The notes below the pieces were generated by a model. That model saw nothing but the letters and a program-made list of their open reading frames with translations, made no database searches and was not told the origin of the DNA. Positions 23,964 to 32,542 of a stretch of DNA of 64,000 nucleotides are shown here, piece after piece. Positions within the stretch are counted from its first letter, which is position 1. Each line of letters starts with the position of its first letter. The DNA is from Paenibacillus_E allorhizoplanae (GTDB lineage Bacteria > Bacillota > Bacilli > Paenibacillales > NBRC-103111). Position numbers and translations under genes: made by a program. The stretch covers positions 119,471-183,470 of the forward strand of contig NZ_CAKMMW010000017.1 of the NCBI RefSeq assembly GCF_927798215.1, written 5' to 3'.

Positions 23964-24782
23964 ATGCCCATCGAAACAAACGTCGATTTTTCGCTAGTTG
24001 AGATGTACTTTCATATTTCGCCAAAAGGAATGGAAGAACCCCTCCTGCACATTCCGGCGAGGCAGCTCTTAGAGGGACCAGTGATGTTGGACGTCCTGCA
24101 GCAAGGACAAACGTTGCTCCGCGGCAAAGGATTGGACATTTCTGCGTCGTACTTGGGACTTACACTTTTCAATCTAGTGGCTACGATCCACCTGTTTCTT
24201 GCTCAGTACAATCAATGGTTGGATTTGGAGTTAGATCATCTCGCACTTGAAGTTGAGAATCATGGCGACCATGCACACGTCGGATATAAGATTGTAAACG
24301 TACAATGGAAGGAAGTTCCGACAGAAGATCGTGACCTATTCATTGAGTTGGAAATGCGCAAGCTGTTCTCAACCCTCATCACGCCAGTGATTACGGTCAT
24401 CGCAGAGCAAGCGAAAGTGAATCAGGCTATGATCTGGAATCAATTCGCTGCGCGCATGACATTCGTACGTGACTATGTGTTGGAAAATGACCCACGTCCC
24501 CAGGTCCGCGAACAGTTCTCTGCCGATTATGAGGTGTTGACGAAAGAGTTGACGGCTGATGTTTTTGGTCGCAAAGTAAATCCGTTCGTCCATGAGCCGA
24601 AGTACATAGATAGCCCTTATCAAGAAGGCAAAAAAATTCTGATGCGCTCCTCCTGTTGCATGTACTACCGCCGTGAAGAAGGAACAAAGTGCTTCAATTG
24701 CCCGATCCTCAAGGACTCGCAGCGCGAGGAAATGTTCATTGAGATCAAAAGCAAGCAAGCGAGCACAGCTACTGCTGGATAA
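23964..24782 (+). CDS. FhuF-like ferric siderophore reductase
   Basis: A 272-aa cytoplasmic protein whose C-terminus has the FhuF [2Fe-2S] pattern: Cys231-Cys232, ten residues, Cys243, two residues, Cys246 (SCCMYYRREEGTKCFNCPIL). FhuF-type proteins reduce ferric siderophores to release iron. ATG at 23964 follows GGAG ten bases upstream. The frame is open to 23865, but that stretch contains the promoter and Fur box, so the longer form is not translated. Iron repression by Fur is strongly suggested. No siderophore transporter is adjacent, so its substrate is unknown. Monocistronic. Confidence 0.86.
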   Translation: MPIETNVDFSLVEMYFHISPKGMEEPLLHIPARQLLEGPVMLDVLQQGQTLLRGKGLDISASYLGLTLFNLVATIHLFLAQYNQWLDLELDHLALEVENHGDHAHVGYKIVNVQWKEVPTEDRDLFIELEMRKLFSTLITPVITVIAEQAKVNQAMIWNQFAARMTFVRDYVLENDPRPQVREQFSADYEVLTKELTADVFGRKVNPFVHEPKYIDSPYQEGKKILMRSSCCMYYRREEGTKCFNCPILKDSQREEMFIEIKSKQASTATAG

Positions 24783-24795
24783 GACGAATGCTCAT

Positions 24796-24830
24796 AACCC
24801 CTGAGGGAATTCCCTCAGGGGTTTTGGTTT
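24796..24830 (+). terminator. Terminator of the FhuF-like gene
   Basis: Near-perfect stem AACCCCTGAGGGA/TCCCTCAGGGGTT followed by TTGGTTT. Confidence 0.88.
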
Positions 24831-25512
24831 GTTAAGCTAGTTGGAGGACATTTGGGGTTGGATTGGGGTGTCAAAACTGCAAAAGTGCAGTTTTGACATA
24901 AGTTTCCCCTCATTTATTAGGAAGTGATGCGATAAGGCATCAATTTCGTGTGATTCGAGAAGATTTCCTTAGAATTAGATAGAAAGGTTGCCTATTTGCA
25001 CACATTTGCTTATTTGGATGATAAATGGGGAGAAAAGGTTGCCTATTTGCATTTCTCAGAGAGGAATCCCCCATCATCCCTATCAATCTGCATCAATCGG
25101 TTGCGTTGGGGGGGGGGGACTGCTAGTGTTGGTGTTGGTGTTGGTGTTGATGTTGATGTTGGTGTGCTGTTGTTGATGGAGCTGATAATGGCGCGAGCGC
25201 GGGTAGAGTAGAGTAGAGTAATCAATCTAGATTTTGTACCAAAGACAGCCAATAGGTTCTTAAACACAGGCTCCCACTACACGAAACGGAACGTCAGTAC
25301 CTTATTTGTTCAAAAAGCGTTGCTACACCCACCAAAAGTGGAAAATAGCGGATCTACGTTCCCTCAAGCTCCGAAAACAGCTGCTCTCTCAACAAATAGC
25401 GAACTGACGTTCCGCATGAGATGGGGAGCCTTACGAGAGAAGATCGTCAAGCGCGCCACCTAGCGCCACCTAGCACCACCGTATCACAGCGGTAGGCACA
25501 TGCCCACGCAAC
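24831..25512. repeat. Long convergent spacer: perfect hairpin, direct repeats, G11 tract, microsatellite
   Basis: About 680 bases with no supported gene between two convergent units. A perfect 13-bp inverted repeat TGTCAAAACTGCA/TGCAGTTTTGACA with AAAG loop lies at 24869-24898. AAAGGTTGCCTATTTGCA-like words occur twice (about 24983 and 25036). A run of 11 G is at 25108-25118, followed by a GTTGGT/GTTGAT microsatellite to about 25165 and a GAGTA repeat near 25207. 25290-25420 carries AACGGAACGTCAGTACC and AGCGAACTGACGTTCCG-type words. Confidence 0.8.
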
Positions 25513-25545
25513 AGAAAAAGCAGCGGATTCCCGCTGCTTTTTTCC
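25513..25545 (-). terminator. Terminator of the HtrA-like gene
   Basis: Stem AAAAGCAGCGG/CCGCTGCTTTT with GAAT loop and further Ts on the minus strand. Confidence 0.87.
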
Positions 25546-25569
25546 TACTCCACTCGCTCGAGCGAGGCC

Positions 25570-28092
25570 CTACTTCCCGCTCGTACCGTTCACAAAGGTG
25601 AACGAAGCAAACGTCTTGTTCAGCCGCGCCGTATTCGCATCTGTGCTCACCGCAGCATCAATACGAAGCGTCACCGTATACGTGACTTGCTTGCGATTAA
25701 ACACATATACCGTCTCGGCGTACGGAATGTGCGCTTTTGAATAGCTCACCGTGTACTTCTTCGCTTTCACATCACCGTAAAGCGTAACATCCTCAGTCGA
25801 GTATGTGTAGTCACTATCATTGGTGTGACTTACCTTGTGCTCCTCTTCGGCATCCTTCAAGACTTCGGCGTAGGCCTTCTTGCTGTCTGCCTCTACACGT
25901 AAGTAACCACCTGTGAAGGTAAATGACTTCGTCGCCTGATCGTTACCCTCGTAAGAGCGGTTCGTTGTCCAATTTTCAGGAATACGCACCGTATAGTTAA
26001 ACTTCTCGTTCTTATATAGCGTTGTACGATCCGGATCGGCAAGCTCGTCTAAATCCTGAATGATGCCAAGCTCCCCATCCATCGCTTCTTTATCCACGGA
26101 GATCGACGCCACCACGTTATCCCAGATCTTCTTCAGCTCATCACCTTGATCATCTTGCGGATAGGTCATTTGCACTTCATATTTATACTTGTCCTTGATG
26201 AAAAAGAGCGAACTTCCCGCATCCCACTCGTCCCCCAAGGAACTCGCAAAACCTACTTTCCATGCTGGCACACCGTCTACGGTTACCTCTACTGGCTTGT
26301 CTACACGGCGATAATCCGCCTTGTATTGGGCTTCAAACTCTTTAATCTTCCGGCCAACCCAATCAGACAGGGTATCACCTGAAGACGCTGAGGTTACATA
26401 TACATGGAGAGTTTGTGAATAATCCTCACTGTAAAAGGAGTTGCTTCCACCATGATCCTGCTCCCAGTCCGCAGGCAAATCGATCGATAGCCCATACTCA
26501 CTCGTATAGGTCACATCATCAGAATTAAACACGGAGATATCTTTCAGAGAGTTATCTGCCGAATTAAAAGCAAGCTTAAAGCTATCCAACAAATCATTAT
26601 AGCTATTTTGTTTGGAACGATTGGTGTATTGTTCTTTGGTTACGAAGAGCTTCACCGTATACAAACGACCACCATGCAGGTAGCCTCGCGTCTGGATATA
26701 GCCATCTTCACCGGATCGGCTCACGATTTTGGCATAAGGACTTTCTGCCCGCTTCACATATTGACGTTCCAGAATCGTCGCACTATCCCCATAACCCGAA
26801 TATTCACTGCTATCATCACCTGCGATTTTGTTCAAAAGAGCCGCTGCCGACAGCTCATCACTTTGGTCGCTGTCTACGTGAATGGAAAGCGCGAATTCGC
26901 CTTTAGCATCAACGAAGCTTACAGAATCACCGTCGTCGGATTGTTGTCTTTTAACAAGACCAGCTGGGTATTTCATGGACCAGCCGAAGTGGCTGTCACC
27001 AATCTTCGTTTTACCGCTGTCCGCGTCCAAAGAGCTTCCCTCGGAATCCTCTGTTAACGTCGCTTCTGCGCTGTGCAATTCACCAAGCTTCACAGTTTTG
27101 GTCAACGTCGAGCTTCCAGCCTGAAGCTTAATATCCACCGATTGGCCTGGCAAATACTTTTTAATCGCCTCATTGTAATCTACGAGTGTTTTGACCGAGT
27201 TAGGGCCTACAGAAACTAAAATTTCGTCTTGTTCAATTCCCGCTTCTGCCGCTGGTGAATCCGCGTCCACATAGGTCACTCGGAGCCCCGTCGAACTCGG
27301 CAAACCAACAACAGCTTCCCAGCTTTCTTCTAATTCCAGCCCTGTATAGGCGCGTTTCACTTTGCCATACAGTTCAAAATGCTTCAAAACATACTTTACC
27401 GTATCAACAGGTATGGCAAATCCGAGGTTTTCCACGCCAATATCGGCGTATTTCATCGTATTAATCCCAATGACTTCGCCCTTCATATTGATCAAAGCGC
27501 CCCCGCTGTTGCCTGGGTTAATAGCTGCGTCTGTTTGAATCAACTGGTATTGCGAGCTCACCGAGCGGTCTAGACCACTGACAATACCCACTGTCACAGA
27601 GTTACGTAAAGCGAACGAAATCGGCGTACCAATCGCCGCTACCGTCTCACCAACTTTGATGTCCGAGGAGGAGGCGAAGGTGGCTGGCTTGAGGCCAGAG
27701 GCGTCGATTTTGACAAGCGCCAGATCGCTCTCCTCATCAATATTCGAGGCATGCCCGCGATAGGTTGTCCCTTCGGAAGTCACGACGACGATATTTTTCA
27801 TATTTTTCACCACATGAGCATTCGTAACAATCACACCGTTCGAGGCCACAATGACACCCGTCCCATGTGCAAGGTTAAAGCGATTCTTCTCTAATGATTT
27901 GTCCATCTCTGAGGATGGTTTTCCTATAATGGCGACTACAGAAGGCGAAGCTTTCTCGATAACCTGCGGAATCTCTGCATTAATTTCAGCTGCATAAGCA
28001 GGCGAAGACATCGGCTGTACAAACGTCACAAGTACCAAAGCTGCGACCAGCGAAATGCTCCCTTTTTTCATCCAAACTTTCCAATTCCCCAT
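25570..28092 (-). CDS. Secreted HtrA-type serine protease with PDZ and PsbP-like repeats
   Basis: An 840-aa exported protein, signal peptide ending SPAYAAE near residue 35. The trypsin-like domain has His93 (VTNAHVV), Asp123 (ESDLALVKID) and Ser196 (INPGNSGGAL). A PDZ domain follows (about 245-340, with DADSPAAEAGIEQDEILVSV). The C-terminal ~480 residues, absent from ordinary DegP/HtrA (~400-450 aa), contain three PsbP/DUF1795-like modules beginning near FGWSMKYPAGL, YGLSIDLPADWEQ and FNYTVRIPENW. ATG follows GAGAGGAACG. Expected to act outside the membrane in protein quality control; the extra modules may bind substrate or wall. No two-component gene adjoins it. Confidence 0.9.
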   Translation of the reverse strand: MGNWKVWMKKGSISLVAALVLVTFVQPMSSPAYAAEINAEIPQVIEKASPSVVAIIGKPSSEMDKSLEKNRFNLAHGTGVIVASNGVIVTNAHVVKNMKNIVVVTSEGTTYRGHASNIDEESDLALVKIDASGLKPATFASSSDIKVGETVAAIGTPISFALRNSVTVGIVSGLDRSVSSQYQLIQTDAAINPGNSGGALINMKGEVIGINTMKYADIGVENLGFAIPVDTVKYVLKHFELYGKVKRAYTGLELEESWEAVVGLPSSTGLRVTYVDADSPAAEAGIEQDEILVSVGPNSVKTLVDYNEAIKKYLPGQSVDIKLQAGSSTLTKTVKLGELHSAEATLTEDSEGSSLDADSGKTKIGDSHFGWSMKYPAGLVKRQQSDDGDSVSFVDAKGEFALSIHVDSDQSDELSAAALLNKIAGDDSSEYSGYGDSATILERQYVKRAESPYAKIVSRSGEDGYIQTRGYLHGGRLYTVKLFVTKEQYTNRSKQNSYNDLLDSFKLAFNSADNSLKDISVFNSDDVTYTSEYGLSIDLPADWEQDHGGSNSFYSEDYSQTLHVYVTSASSGDTLSDWVGRKIKEFEAQYKADYRRVDKPVEVTVDGVPAWKVGFASSLGDEWDAGSSLFFIKDKYKYEVQMTYPQDDQGDELKKIWDNVVASISVDKEAMDGELGIIQDLDELADPDRTTLYKNEKFNYTVRIPENWTTNRSYEGNDQATKSFTFTGGYLRVEADSKKAYAEVLKDAEEEHKVSHTNDSDYTYSTEDVTLYGDVKAKKYTVSYSKAHIPYAETVYVFNRKQVTYTVTLRIDAAVSTDANTARLNKTFASFTFVNGTSGK

Positions 28093-28187
28093 TATGTCGT
28101 TCCTCTCTTAACAAAAGTTGGCAATAGCTAGAATCTAGCACAATTCTGGTAGAGAGACAATATAAATATTTCCACAAAAAGGTAACT

Positions 28188-28997
28188 TTATCGACATTCT
28201 GCAATACGTTCCGGATGCGTATACACGGTTAAATGGTCCTTCCGAATGAAGCCAACTACCGTAATGCCAAGATCGTGAGCGAGTCGGAGTGCGAGATCGG
28301 TTGGTGCTGATTTGGACAAAAGAAGGCCGACCCCGATTTTCGACGTCTTCAAAACAACTTCGGAAGAGACTCTTCCACTGAATGCGAGAACCTTATCCCG
28401 AACCGAAATCCGCTCCCGAAGGATGTGTCCATATATTTTATCAAGCGCGTTGTGTCTGCCGATATCTGCTCGGGTAACTCGAAGCTCACTGACGGTGCAC
28501 AGCGCTGCGTTATGCAACCCTCCTGTCGCCCGAAATTCCGCCGATTGCTCCTGAAGTTCACTCATCAGATGAAAGCATTGGGGGATCGTCAGACTGAGCT
28601 TTGTAGTTACCGTTTTGGCTGTGCGCATATCATTGTGAAAATAAAACTGACGGCTTTTCCCGCAGCAAGATCCGATGAATCGCTTGGACACCATCTGACG
28701 GCTCAACTGATGAAGATGACGCAGCTTCACATGGGCGAAGCCACGGTCCTCCTCGAGGGATAGGGATTCAATCTGATCGGCGAAACGGATCATCCCTTCG
28801 GAAGCAAGAAAACCCGTAACCAAATCCATCGTGTCGCTTGGTGTGTAGACGAGTGTGGCAAACTCCTCACCATCGAGCAGGATCGTCAGAGGGGCCTCGA
28901 CCGCAATCGTATCCTCCGCAGGAAGCACCTCCGAACCGTTATAACGGTGAATCGACCATGTTGTGGTCGCAGGCGATGGAAGCTCTACATCATCCAC
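28188..28997 (-). CDS. fdhD: Formate dehydrogenase accessory sulfurtransferase FdhD
   Basis: A 269-aa protein that delivers sulfur from cysteine desulfurase to the molybdenum cofactor of formate dehydrogenases. Family motifs are visible: TGFLASEGMI, a Cys pair in FIGSCCGKS, GGLHNAAL, DIGRHNALDKIYGH and FSGRVSSEVVLK. GTG start three bases after the upstream fdhA-like stop, with GGAGGGG overlapping that stop, so the two are coupled. The pairing argues that the neighbouring molybdoenzyme needs a sulfurated Mo centre. Confidence 0.92.
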   Translation of the reverse strand: MDDVELPSPATTTWSIHRYNGSEVLPAEDTIAVEAPLTILLDGEEFATLVYTPSDTMDLVTGFLASEGMIRFADQIESLSLEEDRGFAHVKLRHLHQLSRQMVSKRFIGSCCGKSRQFYFHNDMRTAKTVTTKLSLTIPQCFHLMSELQEQSAEFRATGGLHNAALCTVSELRVTRADIGRHNALDKIYGHILRERISVRDKVLAFSGRVSSEVVLKTSKIGVGLLLSKSAPTDLALRLAHDLGITVVGFIRKDHLTVYTHPERIAECR

Positions 28998-29000
28998 GTC

Positions 29001-31358
29001 TTACCCCTCCATTTCGGTTTCCAGCTCTAAAATGCGTTTCTCTACATAACGAGTGTCTTTGTGTGCGTGGTACGTTTCTGCCTTTTCAACGATGACAGCC
29101 GTGTTATACTCCGGAATGCCTGCAAAAGGCTCATATACCCCCTTGGGTATTAAGCTGTTGCCCTCTGGCCAATGCACCTCAATGTTGCCCTGCTTAACAT
29201 CTGCCTGCTTCACTCTGCCATGCATGCTTCCGTAACCATTATAGACCACGATGGCTTCCCCTTCGTTTAAGGCGAGTCCCTTCGCATCTTCTTTATGAAT
29301 GAGCACATCGTAGCGATCCGCTTCATTGAACGGATCAACGTCGCTGTAGATCATCGAGTTGAACTGCTTGCCGCGGCGCGTCGTCACCGCGAAATGCCCC
29401 TCCGGCTTCCGCAGCTCCGGAAGCTCGATCGGCAGCAGCCGGCCGCGGCCATCCGGCGTCGGACAGACGCCGTCTTCGCACAGCCACGCGCCGCCGGACT
29501 GGAACACATCCCCGCGCTCCCGCAGGTGCTGGATGCCGTCGTAGCTCGGCGCGGCTTGCGCAATCTCCGCGCGGATCGCCTCCGCTGTGCCGCAGCCTAG
29601 CAACGCTGTGGCTTCGGGCTTCACCCGGCGGGCGAGATCGACGTAGATGTCCCACTCCGCTCGGGCTTCACCGATGCGGGGACCTGCGATCTCGGGTGAG
29701 AAATACACCATCCGCTCCGTCGAGGTGGATGTGCCTCCCCCCGGCTGCTCGTAGCGCGTCATCGCGGGCAGCACCACTACGGCCTCCCGTGCGTCGAGCA
29801 GCGTGGAGGTGTTGAGAATGATGTCCTGGTGGACACGGACGTCGATGTTGGTAAGTGATTGTCGGACGAACTCCGGGTCCGGCATCGTCTCGAGGAAGTT
29901 GCCTCCGGATGTGTAGAACAACCGGAGCTTCCGCTCCTGCTCCTCGGGCAGGAGCGCATTCTCGAGGGTGACACCGACGATGTCACCCTGCCAGCTCGGC
30001 AGCTCGAAGCCCCAGAGCTGCTCGATGCGTTTGCGGTCGGCGGCGCTGCTGATCTCGCCGCCCGGCAGGGAGAAGGGATCGGCGCCCATTTCGCCGGATC
30101 CCTGCACGCCGCTGTGGCCGCGGATGGGCATCAGCCCGCAGTACTCGCGGCCGAGAAAGCCCCGCAGGAGGGCGAGATTCGCCACCTGCGAGATGTTGTC
30201 CGTGCCGAAGCGGTGCTGTGTGAGCCCCATGCTCCACACGAAAACCGCGCTAGCGGCACGCGCCAGAATTGCAGCGAGCTCACTGATGCGCTCGCGGGTG
30301 AGCCCGGACGACTGCGTGAGCGTCGTCCAGTCCTGCTGCGCCACGTGGGCGCGCAGCTCTTCGATGCCGTTCGTGTGCGCAGCCACGAACGCATGGTCAA
30401 TCGCGGAGCCGGGCTCGCGCGCCTCCATCTCGAACCACACCTTCATGATGCCGTTCATGAAGGCAATATCCCCACCAATGTTCACTTGGTACACATCGTC
30501 AGCCAGCTTGGTGCCGAATAGCGCTGATTCGGCAATGGAAGGAATCCAGTACTGCTCCATCGACGGCTCGTAGTACGGGTTAATGACAATGATCTTCGTC
30601 CCTTTGCGTTTGGCCGCATACATATACTTCGTCGAGACCGGCTGATTGTTCGCGGCCACACTACCCCAGAATACAAGGACGTCCGTGCCGATCCAGTCCT
30701 TGTAATTGCAAGTCGATGCACCCACGCCTACGGAGCGCTTCAGTGCCGTCTTCGACGGCGAGTGGCAGATGCGTGAGGCATTGTCGATATTGTTCGTCCC
30801 GAGCAATCTCGCTACCTTCGCTGCCACATAGTACGACTCGTTCGTAATCCCTCTCGCCGTTAAGTAGAACGCCATCTGCTTCGGGTTCAACCCGCGCATC
30901 TTCGAAGCAACCGTATCCAGCGCCTCATCCCACGTGGCGCGGCGGAAACGTCGCTCACCCTTCTTGCGGATGAGCGGATACGGAATGCGTCCGAGTTGAC
31001 GAAGCTCGGTGGAACTCATACGGCTGAGCTCGTCGATGTCCGCATGGAGCAGCTCCTCGCGAATAGCTGGCATCGTATTCAGCCGCAGGACGTTCAGCCT
31101 TGTCGTGCAAATGTGCGGCCCTACCAGCGTCTGATCGTAAAGGCCAGACACGCCAAGTGCACATCCATCGCACACCCCTTGTGTTAGAATCCTCACCGCG
31201 TAGGGCAGATTATCGCGATTTTGCCACGCAATTTTAGCCGTCTCTCGAATATGCTTCGGCTTCACTTTACCGAGACCGAACGGTATCTTACTTACCCATA
31301 GCTTAGGGTCTGGTTTCGCAGGCAGCTTGATCGGCCCTGTGTGCTTCGTTTTCCCCAA
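29001..31358 (-). CDS. FdhA-like molybdopterin oxidoreductase (YdeP type)
   Basis: A 785-aa molybdopterin oxidoreductase of the formate-dehydrogenase-alpha-like subfamily (YdeP/Fdhalpha-like). The N-terminus has a CDGCALG motif and a third Cys in HICTTRL; a full four-Cys [4Fe-4S] set is not obvious. The catalytic-site region reads NASRICHSPSKTAL, with Cys in the position selenocysteine takes in some FDHs; there is no in-frame TGA. Later motifs GHSGVQGSGEMG and the C-terminal MopB-CT domain are present. TTG start after GGGAGG. The centre of the gene (about 29340-30440) is near 67% GC while both ends are near 50%. Physiological substrate unproven. Confidence 0.88.
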   Translation of the reverse strand: MGKTKHTGPIKLPAKPDPKLWVSKIPFGLGKVKPKHIRETAKIAWQNRDNLPYAVRILTQGVCDGCALGVSGLYDQTLVGPHICTTRLNVLRLNTMPAIREELLHADIDELSRMSSTELRQLGRIPYPLIRKKGERRFRRATWDEALDTVASKMRGLNPKQMAFYLTARGITNESYYVAAKVARLLGTNNIDNASRICHSPSKTALKRSVGVGASTCNYKDWIGTDVLVFWGSVAANNQPVSTKYMYAAKRKGTKIIVINPYYEPSMEQYWIPSIAESALFGTKLADDVYQVNIGGDIAFMNGIMKVWFEMEAREPGSAIDHAFVAAHTNGIEELRAHVAQQDWTTLTQSSGLTRERISELAAILARAASAVFVWSMGLTQHRFGTDNISQVANLALLRGFLGREYCGLMPIRGHSGVQGSGEMGADPFSLPGGEISSAADRKRIEQLWGFELPSWQGDIVGVTLENALLPEEQERKLRLFYTSGGNFLETMPDPEFVRQSLTNIDVRVHQDIILNTSTLLDAREAVVVLPAMTRYEQPGGGTSTSTERMVYFSPEIAGPRIGEARAEWDIYVDLARRVKPEATALLGCGTAEAIRAEIAQAAPSYDGIQHLRERGDVFQSGGAWLCEDGVCPTPDGRGRLLPIELPELRKPEGHFAVTTRRGKQFNSMIYSDVDPFNEADRYDVLIHKEDAKGLALNEGEAIVVYNGYGSMHGRVKQADVKQGNIEVHWPEGNSLIPKGVYEPFAGIPEYNTAVIVEKAETYHAHKDTRYVEKRILELETEMEG

Positions 31359-31590
31359 ATTGAACGCCTCCCATTATGTCTATGTATGTTATTTCTTTGT
31401 CCTGCCCACCTTGAATTCTCTCCTCTTGTGCGCCCATAGCTACTTAGAAGCAAAAAACCACCGCAAAACAACCCCAAGCCCCTCTTTGCGAGAAGAGTCT
31501 CGGGTTGTCTCACAGTGGTTAGTCTCCGGCAGGTTCGCTACCAAGTGCCAAGCACCTTACTTATGTATATGTAGATGTACGAGCAGTTAG
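31359..31590 (-). terminator. Spacer with long terminator hairpin (31452-31520) after the DUF2294 gene
   Basis: The minus strand has ACCAC...ACAACCC pairing with GGGTTGT...GGTGGT around a large loop (arms about 31452-31475 and 31502-31520) and a following TTTTTTG. It ends the DUF2294 unit before the fdhA-like gene. Nothing else is seen in this interval apart from the fdhA ribosome site. Confidence 0.65.
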
Positions 31591-31959
31591 TTATCCGTGT
31601 CTTGTACCGAACTTCTTTTCCAAATCTTCATCAAAGACGAATACCGACATCCCTATATCCTGCGCAATATCGATATCAACGAACAGTTGAATGAACTTCG
31701 CGCCAAGCAGCGCTTCCATCTCTACAGGCGGGTGATCCTTGTAGATTTCTTTGACCATTTCTGTGCGTGCCGTGCGGAGCATTTGCCTGCCATCGCCCGT
31801 CTTCGCCATAAACTTCTCTACTGGAGAGAGGTTTCCTGCCATTTCGCAGATCGCCCAGCTTTTGCAGAAGGTCGTCGTTACGCGTTCCGGCCCTTTGCCC
31901 ATGTGCTTCTTGCGATAAGCTTTTACCAGATTACTAAACTCGGCCTCCATACGATTCAT
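31591..31959 (-). CDS. DUF2294 protein
   Basis: A 122-aa soluble protein with the DUF2294 pattern: MEAEFSNLVKAYRKKHMGKG, PERVTTTF, LSPVEKFMAKTGDGRQMLRT and TEMVKEIYKDHPPVEMEALL. ATG follows AAAGGTGG. The family has no defined biochemical activity; members are often found near formate dehydrogenase genes, as here, where it sits upstream of the fdhA-like/fdhD pair on the same strand but is separated by a terminator. Any role with the molybdoenzyme is inference. Confidence 0.85.
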   Translation of the reverse strand: MNRMEAEFSNLVKAYRKKHMGKGPERVTTTFCKSWAICEMAGNLSPVEKFMAKTGDGRQMLRTARTEMVKEIYKDHPPVEMEALLGAKFIQLFVDIDIAQDIGMSVFVFDEDLEKKFGTRHG

Positions 31960-32249
31960 TGGTCAGCCACCTTTATGTTTACTAGCTACTATCTCCTTTT
32001 ATCATAGCAAGAAAGCCCTTACCTGACAACATCGCTAGATCCTAGTCGTGCGACTTAACTACTCTGTAACTCCTAGCTCCTGTCTTAGTTATCCCCCTCC
32101 TATCCAGCACAAAAAGCCGCCAGCATCCGCTGACAGCCCTATAGCACTACTTTGATTTAATGATGACATCCTCACTATGCATATCCCCGGCAAAAAGATA
32201 GTTCTTCGATTGCCTGCGCTTTGGGCAGCAGGCGGTCGTATACCCTACA
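31960..32249. other. Spacer between DUF2294 and the 35-aa protein
   Basis: About 290 bases. A reading frame of 62 codons crosses it but begins inside and reads through the terminator of the 35-aa gene, so it is not called. No other feature is seen. Confidence 0.55.
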
Positions 32250-32307
32250 ATTAAAATGCCCCTGCTGGTAAGCACGCTACAGTCATGTGCTTCCCACAGG
32301 GGCATTT
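32250..32307 (-). terminator. Terminator of the 35-aa membrane protein gene
   Basis: Stem AAATGCCCCTG/CAGGGGCATTT with an inner AGCAC/GTGCT hairpin, followed by TTTTAATT on the minus strand. Confidence 0.8.
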
Positions 32308-32324
32308 GTGCATCAATAAAACTT

Positions 32325-32432
32325 CTATTCATCATCTTCCCATTTACGCGAATAAGCCTTCTTCGTTATCCAAATCGTTAGCCCAATCACGATAATAATC
32401 GCGATGACACTTCCAATAACTGCACCAACCAC
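32325..32432 (-). CDS. 35-aa single-pass membrane protein
   Basis: GTG start nine bases after AAGGGGC, with an in-frame TAG immediately upstream. It reads (M)VGAVIGSVIAIIIVIGLTI, then WITKKAYSRKWEDDE. One membrane helix is followed by a basic then acidic cytoplasmic tail, the usual layout of small membrane proteins. A strong terminator begins 18 bases after the stop, which supports expression as its own unit. No family recognised. Confidence 0.68.
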   Translation of the reverse strand: MVGAVIGSVIAIIIVIGLTIWITKKAYSRKWEDDE

Positions 32433-32542
32433 CTAGCACACGCCCCTTATATCTACTCTTATATCCCATTGTATCAAAACTCGCCCAGCCAAACAGCATC
32501 CACTTCGACAATTCCGCAATAGAATCCTAACCTCCAACCCTT

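Noticed and set aside
29859..30573. Long open frames opposite the GC-rich part of the FdhA-like gene
   Set aside because: Shadow frames caused by high GC; the minus-strand gene has clear domain motifs throughout.
29001..31358. Selenocysteine in the FdhA-like enzyme
   Set aside because: There is no in-frame TGA; the catalytic position is Cys in NASRICHSPS.
32147..32335. 62-codon open frame on the minus strand overlapping the end of the 35-aa gene
   Set aside because: It reads through the terminator hairpin of the 35-aa gene, its product has no sensible composition, and its ATG overlaps that gene's stop region; probably a chance frame.
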